Source: an uncultured Flavobacteriaceae bacterium (lineage in GTDB: Bacteria; Bacteroidota; Bacteroidia; Flavobacteriales; Flavobacteriaceae). Taken from it: a DNA stretch of 33,616 nt. Below the pieces are notes generated by a model that was not told the origin of the DNA, did no database searches, and saw nothing but the letters and a program-made list of their open reading frames with translations. The position numbers and the translations under genes are program-made. Positions 15,251 to 24,462 of the stretch are shown piece after piece (position 1 is the stretch's first letter; every line of letters begins with the position of its first letter). Location of the stretch: positions 1 through 33,616 of the forward strand of contig CAJXEB010000023.1 in NCBI GenBank assembly GCA_913052585.1, in the 5' to 3' direction.

Positions 15251-16324
15251 ATGAAAAGTAAGAGAAGTATGAAAATTAATGGAATTCAACAATTAGGTGT
15301 AGGAGTAGAAGATGTGCATGAGGCTTGGGATTGGTATCGGAAGTATTTTTCTATGGATATCTTAATGTTTGATGAAGAAGCCGTTGCAGAATTAATGTTA
15401 GCTCATACGGAAGGAAAACCCAGAAAGAGACATGCCATTTTAGCCTTGAATCTTGAAGGTGGTGGTGGTTTTGAAATCTGGAAGCATACGGGTAAAAAGC
15501 CAACTTCCATTTCTTTTGAAATTCAGCTTGGAGATTTAGGAATAAATATTGGAGTTTTAAAATCCCAAAATGTTATTGTTGCTTATGAAAAGTATAAAGC
15601 AGCTGGATTAAATTTACTTGGAGAAATTTCTGAAGATCCTACTGGTAATAAACACTTTTTTTTAAAAGACATTTATAATAATATTTGGGAAATTAAAGAA
15701 CACCCAGAAGTCTTTAAAAAGGAAAGAGCTGTTAATGGAGGTGTTTTTGGAACCATAATAGGCGTCAAAAATATTGATGAAAGTTTAAAGGTATATCGTG
15801 ATATTTTAGGATACGATGAAGTTGTTTATGACGAAATTGGATTCTTTAAGGATTATAATGGTATTCCTGGTGGCGATAAAGAATTTAGAAGAGTTTTATT
15901 AAGACATTCAGATTTTAAAGATGGGGCATTTAGCACCCTTTTTGGAAAATCTGAAATAGAATTGGTGCAGGTTTTAAATAGGGAACAAAAACATATTTAT
16001 GAAGGACGTATTTGGGGAGATCCTGGATTTATTCATTTATGTTTTGATATTAATGATATGGATGCTTTAAGAGAAAAAGCAAAAGAAATTGGCTTCCCTT
16101 TTACAGTAGATAGTGCAAAAGCTATGGATACTTTTGATATGGGTGATGCTGGAGGAAATTTTGCTTATATTCAGGCACCAGAAGGCACCTTAATTGAATT
16201 TGTTGAAACTCATAAAATCCCTCTTATTAAAAAAATTGGCTGGAATATAGATTTTAGAAAGCGTGGTAATCACCCTTTACCAAATTGGATATTAAGTTTA
16301 TTTAAATATAAAAGAGTAAAATAA
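15251..16324 (+). CDS. Two-domain VOC (glyoxalase/dioxygenase superfamily) protein
   Basis: A 357-residue protein with two vicinal-oxygen-chelate modules. Module one (about 9-155) starts GIQQLGVGVEDVHEAWDWYR and ends with HFFLKDIYNNIWEIKEH; module two (about 163-325) starts FGTIIGVKNIDESLKVYRDI and contains GDPGFIHLCFDINDMDALR and APEGTLIEFVETHKIP. His in FIHLCFD and Glu in LIEFVE look like metal ligands in module two. The members include glyoxalases and extradiol dioxygenases; the exact reaction is not recognisable. It follows the SDR by 7 bases, so both likely act on one organic substrate. A second Met at residue 7 is an alternative start. It is convergent with the epimerase gene, four bases apart. 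Confidence 0.82.
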   Translation: MKSKRSMKINGIQQLGVGVEDVHEAWDWYRKYFSMDILMFDEEAVAELMLAHTEGKPRKRHAILALNLEGGGGFEIWKHTGKKPTSISFEIQLGDLGINIGVLKSQNVIVAYEKYKAAGLNLLGEISEDPTGNKHFFLKDIYNNIWEIKEHPEVFKKERAVNGGVFGTIIGVKNIDESLKVYRDILGYDEVVYDEIGFFKDYNGIPGGDKEFRRVLLRHSDFKDGAFSTLFGKSEIELVQVLNREQKHIYEGRIWGDPGFIHLCFDINDMDALREKAKEIGFPFTVDSAKAMDTFDMGDAGGNFAYIQAPEGTLIEFVETHKIPLIKKIGWNIDFRKRGNHPLPNWILSLFKYKRVK

Positions 16325-16328
16325 AATA

Positions 16329-17234
16329 TTATTTTTTTTTACTTAAAAGACTTGACAATGCGCTGTCTAAATCTTTATACTTAAAATTAAACCCTTCATT
16401 AGTTAATTTTTCAGCATTTATTTTATTACCGTTAGTTAATGTTTCGGCAAGCTCTCCAAATACAAGACTTAAAATAAAAGTAGGTGTTTTAATTGGTATC
16501 ACTTTCTTTTGTAACACTTCTGCTATTTTATTATTAAATTCTAAGTATGTGTTATTAATAGGAGCAACAGCATTATAAGTACCTATAAAGTTTTTATTAG
16601 TAATTGAATTAATGAAAATAGAAATTAGATCGTCTATATGAATCCAAGAAAAAATGTGTTTACCATTACCAAATATTGGTAAGATTCCAAATTTTATTGG
16701 AAGCTTCATTTTCTCTAAAGCACCTTGAGATTTTGTTAAAACTATTCCAGTTCTAATAATAACGGTACGGATGTTTAATTCATTAAATCGCAATGCTTCC
16801 TTTTCCCAATCAACGCAAAGTTTAGCTAAAAAATCAGATCCAGAAACATCGTTCTCTTTAAAAATTTGAGCTGATTTTTTTGTGCCGTAATATCCTGTTG
16901 CTGAAGAATTAATAAAAAAACTAAGTTCTATTTTGTTTTTTTTTATGGTTTCAAATAGCAACCTTGTAGAAAGAATTCGACTATCGTATAAAACTTCTTT
17001 CCTTTTATTTGTCCATCTACCTTCTGCAATATTTGCACCCGTTAAATTGATGATTCCAGAAACCCCTTTAAAAGCCTTAAGGTCTATATAATCTTCATGA
17101 TTATTCCATAAAAAAGTTTTAGAATCTTCACTTTTTCTTCTGCTAAGAATATGTACTTCATATCCTTTATTGAGCAATTCCTTTTTTAAGGAAGTTCCAA
17201 TTAATCCTGTACCGCCAACTAATAAAATTTTCAA
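16329..17234 (-). CDS. TIGR01777-family NAD(P)-binding epimerase-like protein
   Basis: A 301-residue extended-SDR protein of the YfcH/SDR39U1 type. The N-terminus MKILLVGGTGLIGTSLKKEL holds the Rossmann glycines. Diagnostic segments are FLWNNHEDYIDLKAF, IINLTGANIAEGRWTNKRK, SATGYYGTK, VIIRTGIVLTKSQGALEKM and FGILPIFGNGKHIFSWIHID. A C-terminal DUF1731-like region follows with GELAETLTNGNKINAEKL. The reaction is unknown. The frame begins with TTG at 17234-17232: the Rossmann strand starts immediately and a stop lies six codons upstream, so no ATG is available. It is convergent with the SDR/VOC operon. Confidence 0.9.
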   Translation of the reverse strand: MKILLVGGTGLIGTSLKKELLNKGYEVHILSRRKSEDSKTFLWNNHEDYIDLKAFKGVSGIINLTGANIAEGRWTNKRKEVLYDSRILSTRLLFETIKKNKIELSFFINSSATGYYGTKKSAQIFKENDVSGSDFLAKLCVDWEKEALRFNELNIRTVIIRTGIVLTKSQGALEKMKLPIKFGILPIFGNGKHIFSWIHIDDLISIFINSITNKNFIGTYNAVAPINNTYLEFNNKIAEVLQKKVIPIKTPTFILSLVFGELAETLTNGNKINAEKLTNEGFNFKYKDLDSALSSLLSKKK

Positions 17235-17320
17235 GACACAATTATTTTTTTAATATTTATAATACCTATATATAAAGCAAGTTGCAATTTAATTTAAAAA
17301 TTATCGATTAAAATAGTATT

Positions 17321-18640
17321 CTATATTTTGATAGTTTTAGAAGATTTTATTACTCCATAATATAATATATATCCATAGCAAATCATAGTTAATATAAAAG
17401 CTGTTTTAAATCCGAATCCATCTATTAAGCTACCAAATGCATAGGGAATAATGGCTCCACCAACAATTGCCATACAAAGTAATCCAGAAGCCTGTGCTTT
17501 TAAGTCTCCCAAACCTTCTAGTGTTAGGGTAAAAATTGTTGGAAACATAATCGAGTTGAATAAACCTACTGCTAAGATTGACCACATAGAAATCAATCCT
17601 ACTGTATTAATTGAAATTGCAATTAAGACAATAGCGAGTAAAGCAAAAATACTAAGCACTCTTCCTGGGGACATTATTTTTGTTAAATAAGCTCCAATAA
17701 AACGTCCAATCATAGCTCCACCCCAATAGAAAATTATAAAAATTCCCAATAGAGATTTTGAATCAGAATTAGAAAATGTTTTATTAAATGTACTTGCAAT
17801 GGTATTTGCAATGTTCATCATAGTTTCATTGTCAGCAACAACTACTGCCAGATTCATATCGTCAAAATAGTTCACCAAAAAACTTCCAATTGCAACTTCA
17901 GCCCCTACATACACAAATATTCCAAGAGCTCCCAACAGCATTATTTTGTTTTTTAATAAGGCTAAATATCCTCCTTTAGGACTATCCTGCATTACTTTAG
18001 GTAACTTGATAAAGGAAAATATTAATGCTAATATTCCAATGAAAGCGGCAATGAGCAAAAATGGTGTTTGAACCGTTGCTGCCTCTGCGGCATAATAACC
18101 TGCCTTATCTGTGGCATTTAATAAGTTGATTTCTTCAGATGATTTAACTGAATCGCTTAATAAGAATAAAGCCCCTACAACAGGTGCAATGGTTGTCCCT
18201 AAGGAATTAAACGCTTGCGATAAGTTTAATCGACTAGAGGCACCCTCTTCAGATCCTAATAATGCAACATAGGGATTTGCAGCTACTTGTAAAACAGTAA
18301 TTCCACCAGCTAACGTAAAGTAACCAATTAAAAACACATTAAAGTTTCTGTATTCCGCAGCTGGATAAAACAATAAGCATCCAGTTGCCATAATCACCAA
18401 TCCTAAAACAATTCCTTTTTTATATCCAATCTTAGTTAGTATAGCTCCAGCAGGGAGAGAAAACACAAAAAAAGCAGTAAAAAACGCAAACTGAACCAAA
18501 ACTGTTTTGGCATAAGACATTTCAAAAACTTCTTTTAATCTTGGGACTAAACTATCTACCAGAACAGTAATAAATCCCCATAAAAAAAATAGAATAGTAA
18601 CCGATATAAACGAAGATTGATATGATTTTTGTTGACTCAT
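17321..18640 (-). CDS. FucP/GluP-type sugar:proton symporter (MFS)
   Basis: A 439-residue inner-membrane transporter with about 12 hydrophobic helices. The helix-1 motif ILFFLWGFITVLVDSLVPRL contains Asp29 at the place of the proton-coupling Asp in FucP; the central motif VAANPYVALLGSEEGASSRL followed by NLSQAFNSLG is characteristic of the fucose/glucose-galactose transporter group. The two halves are joined by a loop around LPKVMQDSPKGGYLALLKNK. Fucose, glucose, galactose or N-acetylglucosamine are family substrates; which one is not visible. The ATG follows the stop of the upstream peptidase gene with zero spacing, so the two are translationally linked. Confidence 0.9.
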   Translation of the reverse strand: MSQQKSYQSSFISVTILFFLWGFITVLVDSLVPRLKEVFEMSYAKTVLVQFAFFTAFFVFSLPAGAILTKIGYKKGIVLGLVIMATGCLLFYPAAEYRNFNVFLIGYFTLAGGITVLQVAANPYVALLGSEEGASSRLNLSQAFNSLGTTIAPVVGALFLLSDSVKSSEEINLLNATDKAGYYAAEAATVQTPFLLIAAFIGILALIFSFIKLPKVMQDSPKGGYLALLKNKIMLLGALGIFVYVGAEVAIGSFLVNYFDDMNLAVVVADNETMMNIANTIASTFNKTFSNSDSKSLLGIFIIFYWGGAMIGRFIGAYLTKIMSPGRVLSIFALLAIVLIAISINTVGLISMWSILAVGLFNSIMFPTIFTLTLEGLGDLKAQASGLLCMAIVGGAIIPYAFGSLIDGFGFKTAFILTMICYGYILYYGVIKSSKTIKI

Positions 18641-19768
18641 TTATATACCTAATTTACTTGAAATATTTTTTGGAACTCCATCTTTATGTAACGTAATACT
18701 TATTGTTTTTAGGCGAATATAAGCTTCGCTAAAATAGACATACCCACCAAATTTGGTTCTTTTTTCGTCAGATCCCCAACTATTTTTTACTTTATAATAT
18801 TTATTTCCATTTTGATCTTTAACAGTACCGGTAATGTGCATTAAATGATCATCTGTTGTTTTAAAGTTTTCAAACTCTTGTTGACGATACTCTTGTGTAA
18901 CTTCCATTTCAGGATAAATACTGTGCAATGCTTTTAAATTATTTAATTTATTAGATGGTATCACTGCAATACCGTCTTTAGACGAAAAAGTTTTTTCGCT
19001 TACATCACAATCTAGTTCTGCTGTATATCCATTTTTAAGTGCATCGTCTATGATGGTAACTAAATCATTGATGGGTACATTATAAAAACTACCATTGCTA
19101 AAATTATCAGGAATATTTAAAATAAAATTACTATAAAAAGGGGATTGTGTAAATGAAGTGATATTAACATAATTATCTGCATTAATTTTTACCATTTCTG
19201 CAAATTGTTGTGGCGTATATTTTTTTCCTTCATAGGTGAATTCTGTAATATTTTCACCTAAATAAACATCTAAAACAGCAGCGTAAGCATCTCTCCATGT
19301 TGGATCTAAACTTCTACCAGGGTTTTTAATATAAGTGTCTAACATCGCTGTTAAAATGGAAACCATTTCTGAATGATTATGCTTTTCCTTGTTTCCAATT
19401 AAACCACTATACGCATCAACCGGAACTAAACCATAGTCACGAACACTATTAAAAACATCATGTGCTAAACCTCCTTCGCTAAACTGAGCTTTTCCTTGTC
19501 TTGAGACATAATTATCAGCTTTTTTTGGATAGGTATTTCTAACATTATACATTTCAGAAATATCAATGTTTTTTCCTGTTAACCGTATAATTTCAGATTC
19601 TATAAATGAAGAAGTCGAAAAACTCCAACAGGTTCCAGTATTTCCTTGACTAATAACTGGAGTAGCATCTAAATCAATTACATTGGTGAATTTATATGTT
19701 TCTTGAGCGGTTAACGTCAAGCTACTTAATGCTAAACCAAAACAGACTAATAGTTTATTCATATTCAT
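18641..19768 (-). CDS. Secreted C1-family peptidase (aminopeptidase C/bleomycin hydrolase-like)
   Basis: A 375-residue papain-like cysteine peptidase with a signal peptide (MNMNKLLVCFGLALSSLTLT, cleavage near TAQ). Catalytic Cys47 lies in QGNTGTCWSFSTSS with the oxyanion Gln41; His308 lies in DDHLMHITG and Asn329 in KVKNSWG. This is the C1B bleomycin-hydrolase/PepC arrangement but shorter than the cytosolic enzymes (about 450) and exported, a form common in Bacteroidota. It likely trims peptides in the periplasm or outside the cell. It is the middle gene of a minus-strand operon: 21 bases after the VCBS lipoprotein gene and directly adjoining the transporter gene. Confidence 0.9.
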   Translation of the reverse strand: MNMNKLLVCFGLALSSLTLTAQETYKFTNVIDLDATPVISQGNTGTCWSFSTSSFIESEIIRLTGKNIDISEMYNVRNTYPKKADNYVSRQGKAQFSEGGLAHDVFNSVRDYGLVPVDAYSGLIGNKEKHNHSEMVSILTAMLDTYIKNPGRSLDPTWRDAYAAVLDVYLGENITEFTYEGKKYTPQQFAEMVKINADNYVNITSFTQSPFYSNFILNIPDNFSNGSFYNVPINDLVTIIDDALKNGYTAELDCDVSEKTFSSKDGIAVIPSNKLNNLKALHSIYPEMEVTQEYRQQEFENFKTTDDHLMHITGTVKDQNGNKYYKVKNSWGSDEKRTKFGGYVYFSEAYIRLKTISITLHKDGVPKNISSKLGI

Positions 19769-19789
19769 ATTTATTAATTTATATTCTAA

Positions 19790-22700
19790 TTATTTATTAA
19801 ATTGAAATAAAGTTAAAGGGCCATCATTATTAGTCACCACAAGAACTTTATTATTATTTACATCTATTATTTTTGAATCTTTAGAGTCTCCGTGTATTCT
19901 AATACCAGTTTTAGAGCTATTAAGTACTTCAAAGTTACCATTATTATACTTTAATACGGTCCCAATAGATGCGTCGTATCTTGTTGTTTCTACTTCCGTA
20001 GGATACAAATTTCCTATTGCAATTATTTCTGGAGATTGATCTTGATCAATATCAGTAATTGTAAAATTCATAATTGGTGAATATTGAGCTTCATTTGGTA
20101 ATTGTATTTTTTTAAATTCACCGTTTCCATTGTTAATTAAACAAATACTGCTAAGTTCTTTTACCTGGTAATGCAAAGCATTCGCAAGATTTTCTTCACC
20201 CATAATCTCTTCTAAACTAGCTTCTGCAAAAGATATAAAGTTTTCAAATTTTTCTGCAATAAAAGGCATTTGCTCCGAGGAGCATTCTCTACCTCTCATA
20301 GGAACCAAATCTCCGTGATAATCTTTGGAGAAAATAATATCGTAAGTTCCATTATCATCAAAATCATCACAAAAAAGGTGAAAAGGCTTTTCGATACTAG
20401 CTTTAAATTTGGAATTAAGGCCTAAGTTTCCAAATAAATAATCATCATCTCCATCTTGGTCAATGTCAACAGCTTCCACACTAAACCAAATTCCTTCTGT
20501 ATCGTTTAAAGAATTGATGTTAGCTAATTCGAAATGTCCATCTTTATTTTCATAAAATTTAATGGGACTCCACTCGGCAGTTATAATTAAATCGTTGTCG
20601 CCGTCTTTATCATAATCTGAAAACACGGCATCTGTAACTAATCCTGCTTCTAATAGCTGAGGAGCTAATTCTTTAGTTTGATCAATAAAGGTGCCTTTTT
20701 CATTAATGAGTAATTGTGATTTAGGAGGATAAGGATACTTATCAGGGATAACACGTCCACCAATAAATAAATCTAAATCACCATCATTATCAAAATCGTT
20801 AGCAATCACTTTTTGATTACTTGTATTGTTTATTGGCAAGTTATTGAAATTAGAGAAATGACCTTTACCATCATTATTATATAGTCTATCTTGATATTTA
20901 GGATCATTTTCATAAAAAGCGGCACTACCACTAGTCACATATAAATCGATATCGCCATCTGCATCATAATCAAAAAACAACACCCCTAAATCTTCAAAAC
21001 TTTTATCGGTACTCCAAATAGGGTTTCCATCTTTTTTAAAGCTTCCATCATTTGTTTGGAAATAGAGCTCACCAGGTTGACCTGCAGCTCCACCCACAAA
21101 AAAGTCTGTTAAACCATCATTATTTACATCTGCTTTATCGATAAATGGTCCGTTTTGAGACAGTGAATAGGGAAGGAGTACTTGTTTTTTAAAGTCATTA
21201 ATTTTGTCTTCTTTATGAGTAAAGGAGATACCAATTTCATTAGCAGAAACTTTTTCTGTAGTTGTTTTTGAAGCAATTATTGGTTCCCTTTTTATTTTTT
21301 GAGTTTTATTATATGAAATTCCATATTGCTTGTTCACTTCTAAATTTGTTAGAATTGAAACAGTACCATCAGGCCATTCAATTTTCATTTTTGGTATGAG
21401 TTGAATATCACCAAGTCCTAAAACTATTTTATAGTCCATTGAAGAAAGATATCCTCTTGCAGGATAATGTTCGTGATAAATAGTTTGATTATCAAATGGG
21501 AGCGATATTTTGGTTCCCAAACCAAAAGGATTGTTATCGGGACCTTTTAAATTAATAACGATGGAGTTACCAATCGATTTTTCTTCACTTTTATTTTCAA
21601 AGATAGCAGCAGGAGCATCCATATTGTTCAAAACCAAATCTAAATCACCATCACCATCTAAATCTGCATAAGCAGCACCATTAGAGTTAAATTCTGTGTT
21701 GTCTATCCAGTTCTCTGAAACATTTTTAAAATGTTGTGTTCCTTCATTTTTAAACATTTGATTGGGTGTTATAACAGAGGTTACAACATCTAAATACTCA
21801 TCAAGAGATAATCGTTTATTTAATTTTTGTTCTATAGCAAATACTTTTTCCTTGATATCATTATCATTTAAATTTTCTTTAATTCCATTGGTAATAAACA
21901 AATCTTTATTCCCATCTAAATCAATATCAAAAAACAAAGGAGCCCAACTCCAATCAGTTTTAGAAATTCCTGCAAATTGACCGATGTCACTAAAAGTAGA
22001 ATCACCATTATTTAACTGTAACGTATTTAACATATATTGATGATGGAAACCATACTTCACAAATGCATTAAATTTTTCTGAATCCATTGAAGCCATAAAC
22101 ACTTTAGACTTAATATGATCACTTGGGGTCATATCTGTGACGTAAATATCTAAATCGCCGTCATTATTTATGTCGGTAATTTCACTACCCATACTAAAAT
22201 AAGTAATATGTTTTAAGTTTGGTTCCGTTTTATTAGTAAAGGTTTTATTACCATTGTTTATGTAGAATAAATCTGGTTGGCTATAATCTGAACAGATATA
22301 AAGATCAGGATAACCATCTTTATTAAAATCTCCAACTCCAATACTATTTTTATAACCATAGTTTGATAAATTAACTTCTTTGGTTTTATCTATAAATTTC
22401 CCATCGACATTTTCATAAAAATTATCTGTCATAAGAACACCTTTCTTAATTTCATCTGCTAACTTAATTAAATTTTTAGCTTTTCCATTTCTTTTTTCAG
22501 TTGGTGGATGATTGGCTAAATACAAATCTAAATCACCATCCAAATCATAATCGAAAAAAGCAGATTGCACACTAAAGGCAGTACTATTTAAACCATATTT
22601 TTCAGCTTCTTCGTTAAATGTCCCATCTCCATTATTTATAAATAATCTGTTTTTTAAATACTTTGTCTCACTGTAAGGACCCGCTTTACAAACATAGATG

Positions 22701-23179
22701 TCTAAAAAACCATCTGCATTAATATCTACCATATTGACTCCAAAAGACCAACCATAATTTTCTTTACCTACGCCGGACTCTTCCGTCACATCCTTAAATG
22801 TTAAATTACCAGTATTAAAATATATTTTGTCTTTAGGTGCATTTCCTGCAAAATAAATATCAGGTAATCCATCATTATTTAAATCACCTACTGCTACACC
22901 ACCTCCGTTATAAATTTGTGGATAAGATTTATGATTTTTAAATTCAGTTTCTTTAATGGTATTTAAAAAATTAATTCCTGTATTATCATTACTAACCAAT
23001 TGCAAGTAAGTCTCATCGGTATTTTCTGAGTTTATTTTTGTGATTAATTTTCTATTTAAATCAGTTATATCTAATTCTGTTTTTATGTTATTATTAATTG
23101 CAGTATCATTTTTTTCGGATTCCGAATTACAAGACAATAGTAGTGTAAGCGCAAAAATAATTAAAAGAAAATACTTCAT
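19790..23179 (-). CDS. VCBS/FG-GAP-repeat ASPIC/UnbV (CRTAC1-like) lipoprotein
   Basis: A 1129-residue predicted surface or periplasmic lipoprotein. The N-terminus MKYFLLIIFALTLLLSC places the lipidated Cys at 17. About fourteen Ca-binding repeats with DxDxDGxxD cores follow, for example VGDLNNDGLPDIYF (near 97), VDINADGFLDIYV (151), YDLDGDLDLYL (211), ITDINNDGDLDIYV (334) and FFDYDADGDIDLYV after residue 700. An ASPIC/UnbV domain lies at about 537-623 (PARGYLSS, VLGLGD, EWPDGT). The last repeat is degenerate (DIDQDQSPEIIA). Such proteins form beta-propellers, bind calcium and possibly glycans or other surface ligands; precise function is unknown. It heads the operon with the peptidase and sugar transporter. 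Confidence 0.92.
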   Translation of the reverse strand: MKYFLLIIFALTLLLSCNSESEKNDTAINNNIKTELDITDLNRKLITKINSENTDETYLQLVSNDNTGINFLNTIKETEFKNHKSYPQIYNGGGVAVGDLNNDGLPDIYFAGNAPKDKIYFNTGNLTFKDVTEESGVGKENYGWSFGVNMVDINADGFLDIYVCKAGPYSETKYLKNRLFINNGDGTFNEEAEKYGLNSTAFSVQSAFFDYDLDGDLDLYLANHPPTEKRNGKAKNLIKLADEIKKGVLMTDNFYENVDGKFIDKTKEVNLSNYGYKNSIGVGDFNKDGYPDLYICSDYSQPDLFYINNGNKTFTNKTEPNLKHITYFSMGSEITDINNDGDLDIYVTDMTPSDHIKSKVFMASMDSEKFNAFVKYGFHHQYMLNTLQLNNGDSTFSDIGQFAGISKTDWSWAPLFFDIDLDGNKDLFITNGIKENLNDNDIKEKVFAIEQKLNKRLSLDEYLDVVTSVITPNQMFKNEGTQHFKNVSENWIDNTEFNSNGAAYADLDGDGDLDLVLNNMDAPAAIFENKSEEKSIGNSIVINLKGPDNNPFGLGTKISLPFDNQTIYHEHYPARGYLSSMDYKIVLGLGDIQLIPKMKIEWPDGTVSILTNLEVNKQYGISYNKTQKIKREPIIASKTTTEKVSANEIGISFTHKEDKINDFKKQVLLPYSLSQNGPFIDKADVNNDGLTDFFVGGAAGQPGELYFQTNDGSFKKDGNPIWSTDKSFEDLGVLFFDYDADGDIDLYVTSGSAAFYENDPKYQDRLYNNDGKGHFSNFNNLPINNTSNQKVIANDFDNDGDLDLFIGGRVIPDKYPYPPKSQLLINEKGTFIDQTKELAPQLLEAGLVTDAVFSDYDKDGDNDLIITAEWSPIKFYENKDGHFELANINSLNDTEGIWFSVEAVDIDQDGDDDYLFGNLGLNSKFKASIEKPFHLFCDDFDDNGTYDIIFSKDYHGDLVPMRGRECSSEQMPFIAEKFENFISFAEASLEEIMGEENLANALHYQVKELSSICLINNGNGEFKKIQLPNEAQYSPIMNFTITDIDQDQSPEIIAIGNLYPTEVETTRYDASIGTVLKYNNGNFEVLNSSKTGIRIHGDSKDSKIIDVNNNKVLVVTNNDGPLTLFQFNK

Positions 23180-23317
23180 GATATTTGTTTTTATAAAGAA
23201 ATTAAAGCAGGATTTTATTAATAATTTTATTTAAAAAATACAATTTCCGAAGTTATTCTTTTTTTATGATATTAAAAAAAAATGTAAATAAGAATAGTAA
23301 GCTTTTGTATGCAGCAT

Positions 23318-23360
23318 AAAAAAAGGTAAAGAGTTTTAATAAACTTCTTTACCTTTTTTT
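23318..23360 (-). terminator. Rho-independent terminator in the VCBS-menB gap
   Basis: On the minus strand AAAAAAAGGTAAAGAAGTTT pairs with AAACTCTTTACCTTTTTTT, with a single-base bulge, and is followed by a T tract. It starts about 16 bases after the stop of the cysteine-frame mini-ORF, so it could end a short minus-strand transcript; the A/T flanks would also let it work on the plus strand. Confidence 0.8.
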
Positions 23361-23375
23361 ATTTTTTAAATGCTG

Positions 23376-23479
23376 TTAAACTTTCATTCTGTAGACAGTG
23401 ATTGCCCTGTTTGGATATGCTAATCCACAATTAGTACAACCTGTACAAGCTTCTGGATCGCTCCTTTTACTTTTGTCAT
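23376..23479 (-). pseudogene. Possible frameshifted mini-gene with ferredoxin-like CxxCxxC motif
   Basis: On the minus strand an ATG (23479-23477) opens ATG ACA AAA GTA, which closes after 19 codons (MTKVKGAIQKLVQVVLIVD). The neighbouring frame reads KRSDPEACTGCTNCGLAYPN followed by RAITVYRMKV and a stop at 23378-23376. One extra A in the run ACAAAAG would join the ATG to that frame and give a 34-residue peptide. CTGCTNCGLAYPNRAI resembles a [4Fe-4S] ferredoxin half-module (CTGCxxCxxxCPxxAI) with the fourth Cys replaced by Tyr (TAT for TGT). A terminator follows directly. It may be a decayed fragment, a frameshift-controlled peptide, a small RNA or chance; no homologue is recognised. Confidence 0.3.
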
Positions 23480-23617
23480 TTCAATAATAGTTTAAATATG
23501 ATTAACTAATTTCTAACTAAAGTTACGAGCTAAAAAGCCTAAAAGATTATGATATTTGTCAGTGGAAAAAAGATGTTTTTCTGAAGTCTTTTCTATATTT
23601 ACATTAAATTATAAAAT

Positions 23618-24457
23618 ATGAAATCTCCTAATTGGATAACTGTTAAAGAATATTCAGATATCACTTATAAAAAATGCGATGGTGTTGCACGAGTTGCTTT
23701 TAATCGCCCGGATATTCGGAATGCTTTTCGACCAAAAACCACTAGTGAATTATTAGATGCTTTTCACGATGCTCAGGAGGATACATCCATTGGAGTTGTT
23801 TTACTTTCTGCTGAAGGGCCTTCAAGTAAAGATGGAGTGTATAGTTTTTGTAGTGGGGGAGATCAAAAAGCTAGAGGTCATCAAGGTTATGTAGGTGAAG
23901 ATGGATATCACCGTCTTAATATTTTAGATTTACAACGAATGATACGCTTTATGCCTAAGGCTGTTATTTGTGTGGTTCCAGGATGGGCAGTTGGTGGTGG
24001 TCACAGCCTTCATGTGGTTTGTGATTTAACGTTGGCTAGTAAAGAACATGCTATTTTTAAACAAACGGATGCCGATGTTACTAGCTTTGATGGTGGTTAT
24101 GGATCTGCTTATTTAGCAAAAATGGTTGGACAGAAAAAGGCTCGTGAAATATTTTTCTTAGGAAGAAATTACAGCGCTCAAGAAGCCTATGATATGGGAA
24201 TGGTAAACGCGGTGATTCCTCATGACGAATTAGAAGACACTGCTTTTGAATGGGCACAAGAAATATTAGCAAAATCTCCAACATCTATTAAAATGCTAAA
24301 ATTTGCTATGAACCTTACTGATGACGGAATGGTAGGTCAACAAGTTTTTGCGGGTGAAGCTACACGCCTTGCCTACATGACCGATGAAGCTAAAGAAGGT
24401 AGAGATGCATTTTTAGAAAAAAGAAAGCCAAATTTTGATAAAAAATGGCTTCCTTAA
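23618..24457 (+). CDS. menB: 1,4-dihydroxy-2-naphthoyl-CoA synthase
   Basis: Crotonase-fold enzyme of menaquinone synthesis, 279 residues, cyclising o-succinylbenzoyl-CoA to DHNA-CoA. Recognition points: MKSPNWITVKEYSDITYKK at the N-terminus, FNRPDIRNAFRPKTTSEL, SFCSGGDQKARG (oxyanion and active-site loop), PGWAVGGGHSLHVVCDLTLA and QTDADVTSFDGGYGSAYLAK with the catalytic Asp region, ending in RKPNFDKKWLP. All match MenB rather than a general enoyl-CoA hydratase. The gene stands about 11 kb from menD on the same strand, with no menA, menC or menE adjacent in this window. A palindromic repeat follows its stop. Confidence 0.97.
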   Translation: MKSPNWITVKEYSDITYKKCDGVARVAFNRPDIRNAFRPKTTSELLDAFHDAQEDTSIGVVLLSAEGPSSKDGVYSFCSGGDQKARGHQGYVGEDGYHRLNILDLQRMIRFMPKAVICVVPGWAVGGGHSLHVVCDLTLASKEHAIFKQTDADVTSFDGGYGSAYLAKMVGQKKAREIFFLGRNYSAQEAYDMGMVNAVIPHDELEDTAFEWAQEILAKSPTSIKMLKFAMNLTDDGMVGQQVFAGEATRLAYMTDEAKEGRDAFLEKRKPNFDKKWLP

Positions 24458-24462
24458 TTTGA

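Larger units (their letters stand above)
23180..23617. other. 438-base intergenic region between VCBS lipoprotein and menB
   Basis: The region separates the divergent VCBS gene (minus) and menB (plus). It holds an AT-rich hairpin terminator (23318-23360) and, on the minus strand just before it, a possible mini-gene with cysteines (23376-23479). A 7-of-8 -7-like box TAACTTTA on the minus strand lies about 50 bases upstream of that mini-gene. A near -7 box TATATTTA precedes menB. I see no tRNA or other structured RNA of known type. Confidence 0.6.

Noticed and set aside
23399-23480. Plus-strand frame opposite the cysteine mini-ORF (reading MIALFGYANPQLVQ)
   Set aside because: No homology, no start signal and no context; the minus-strand frame has the better signature and a terminator.
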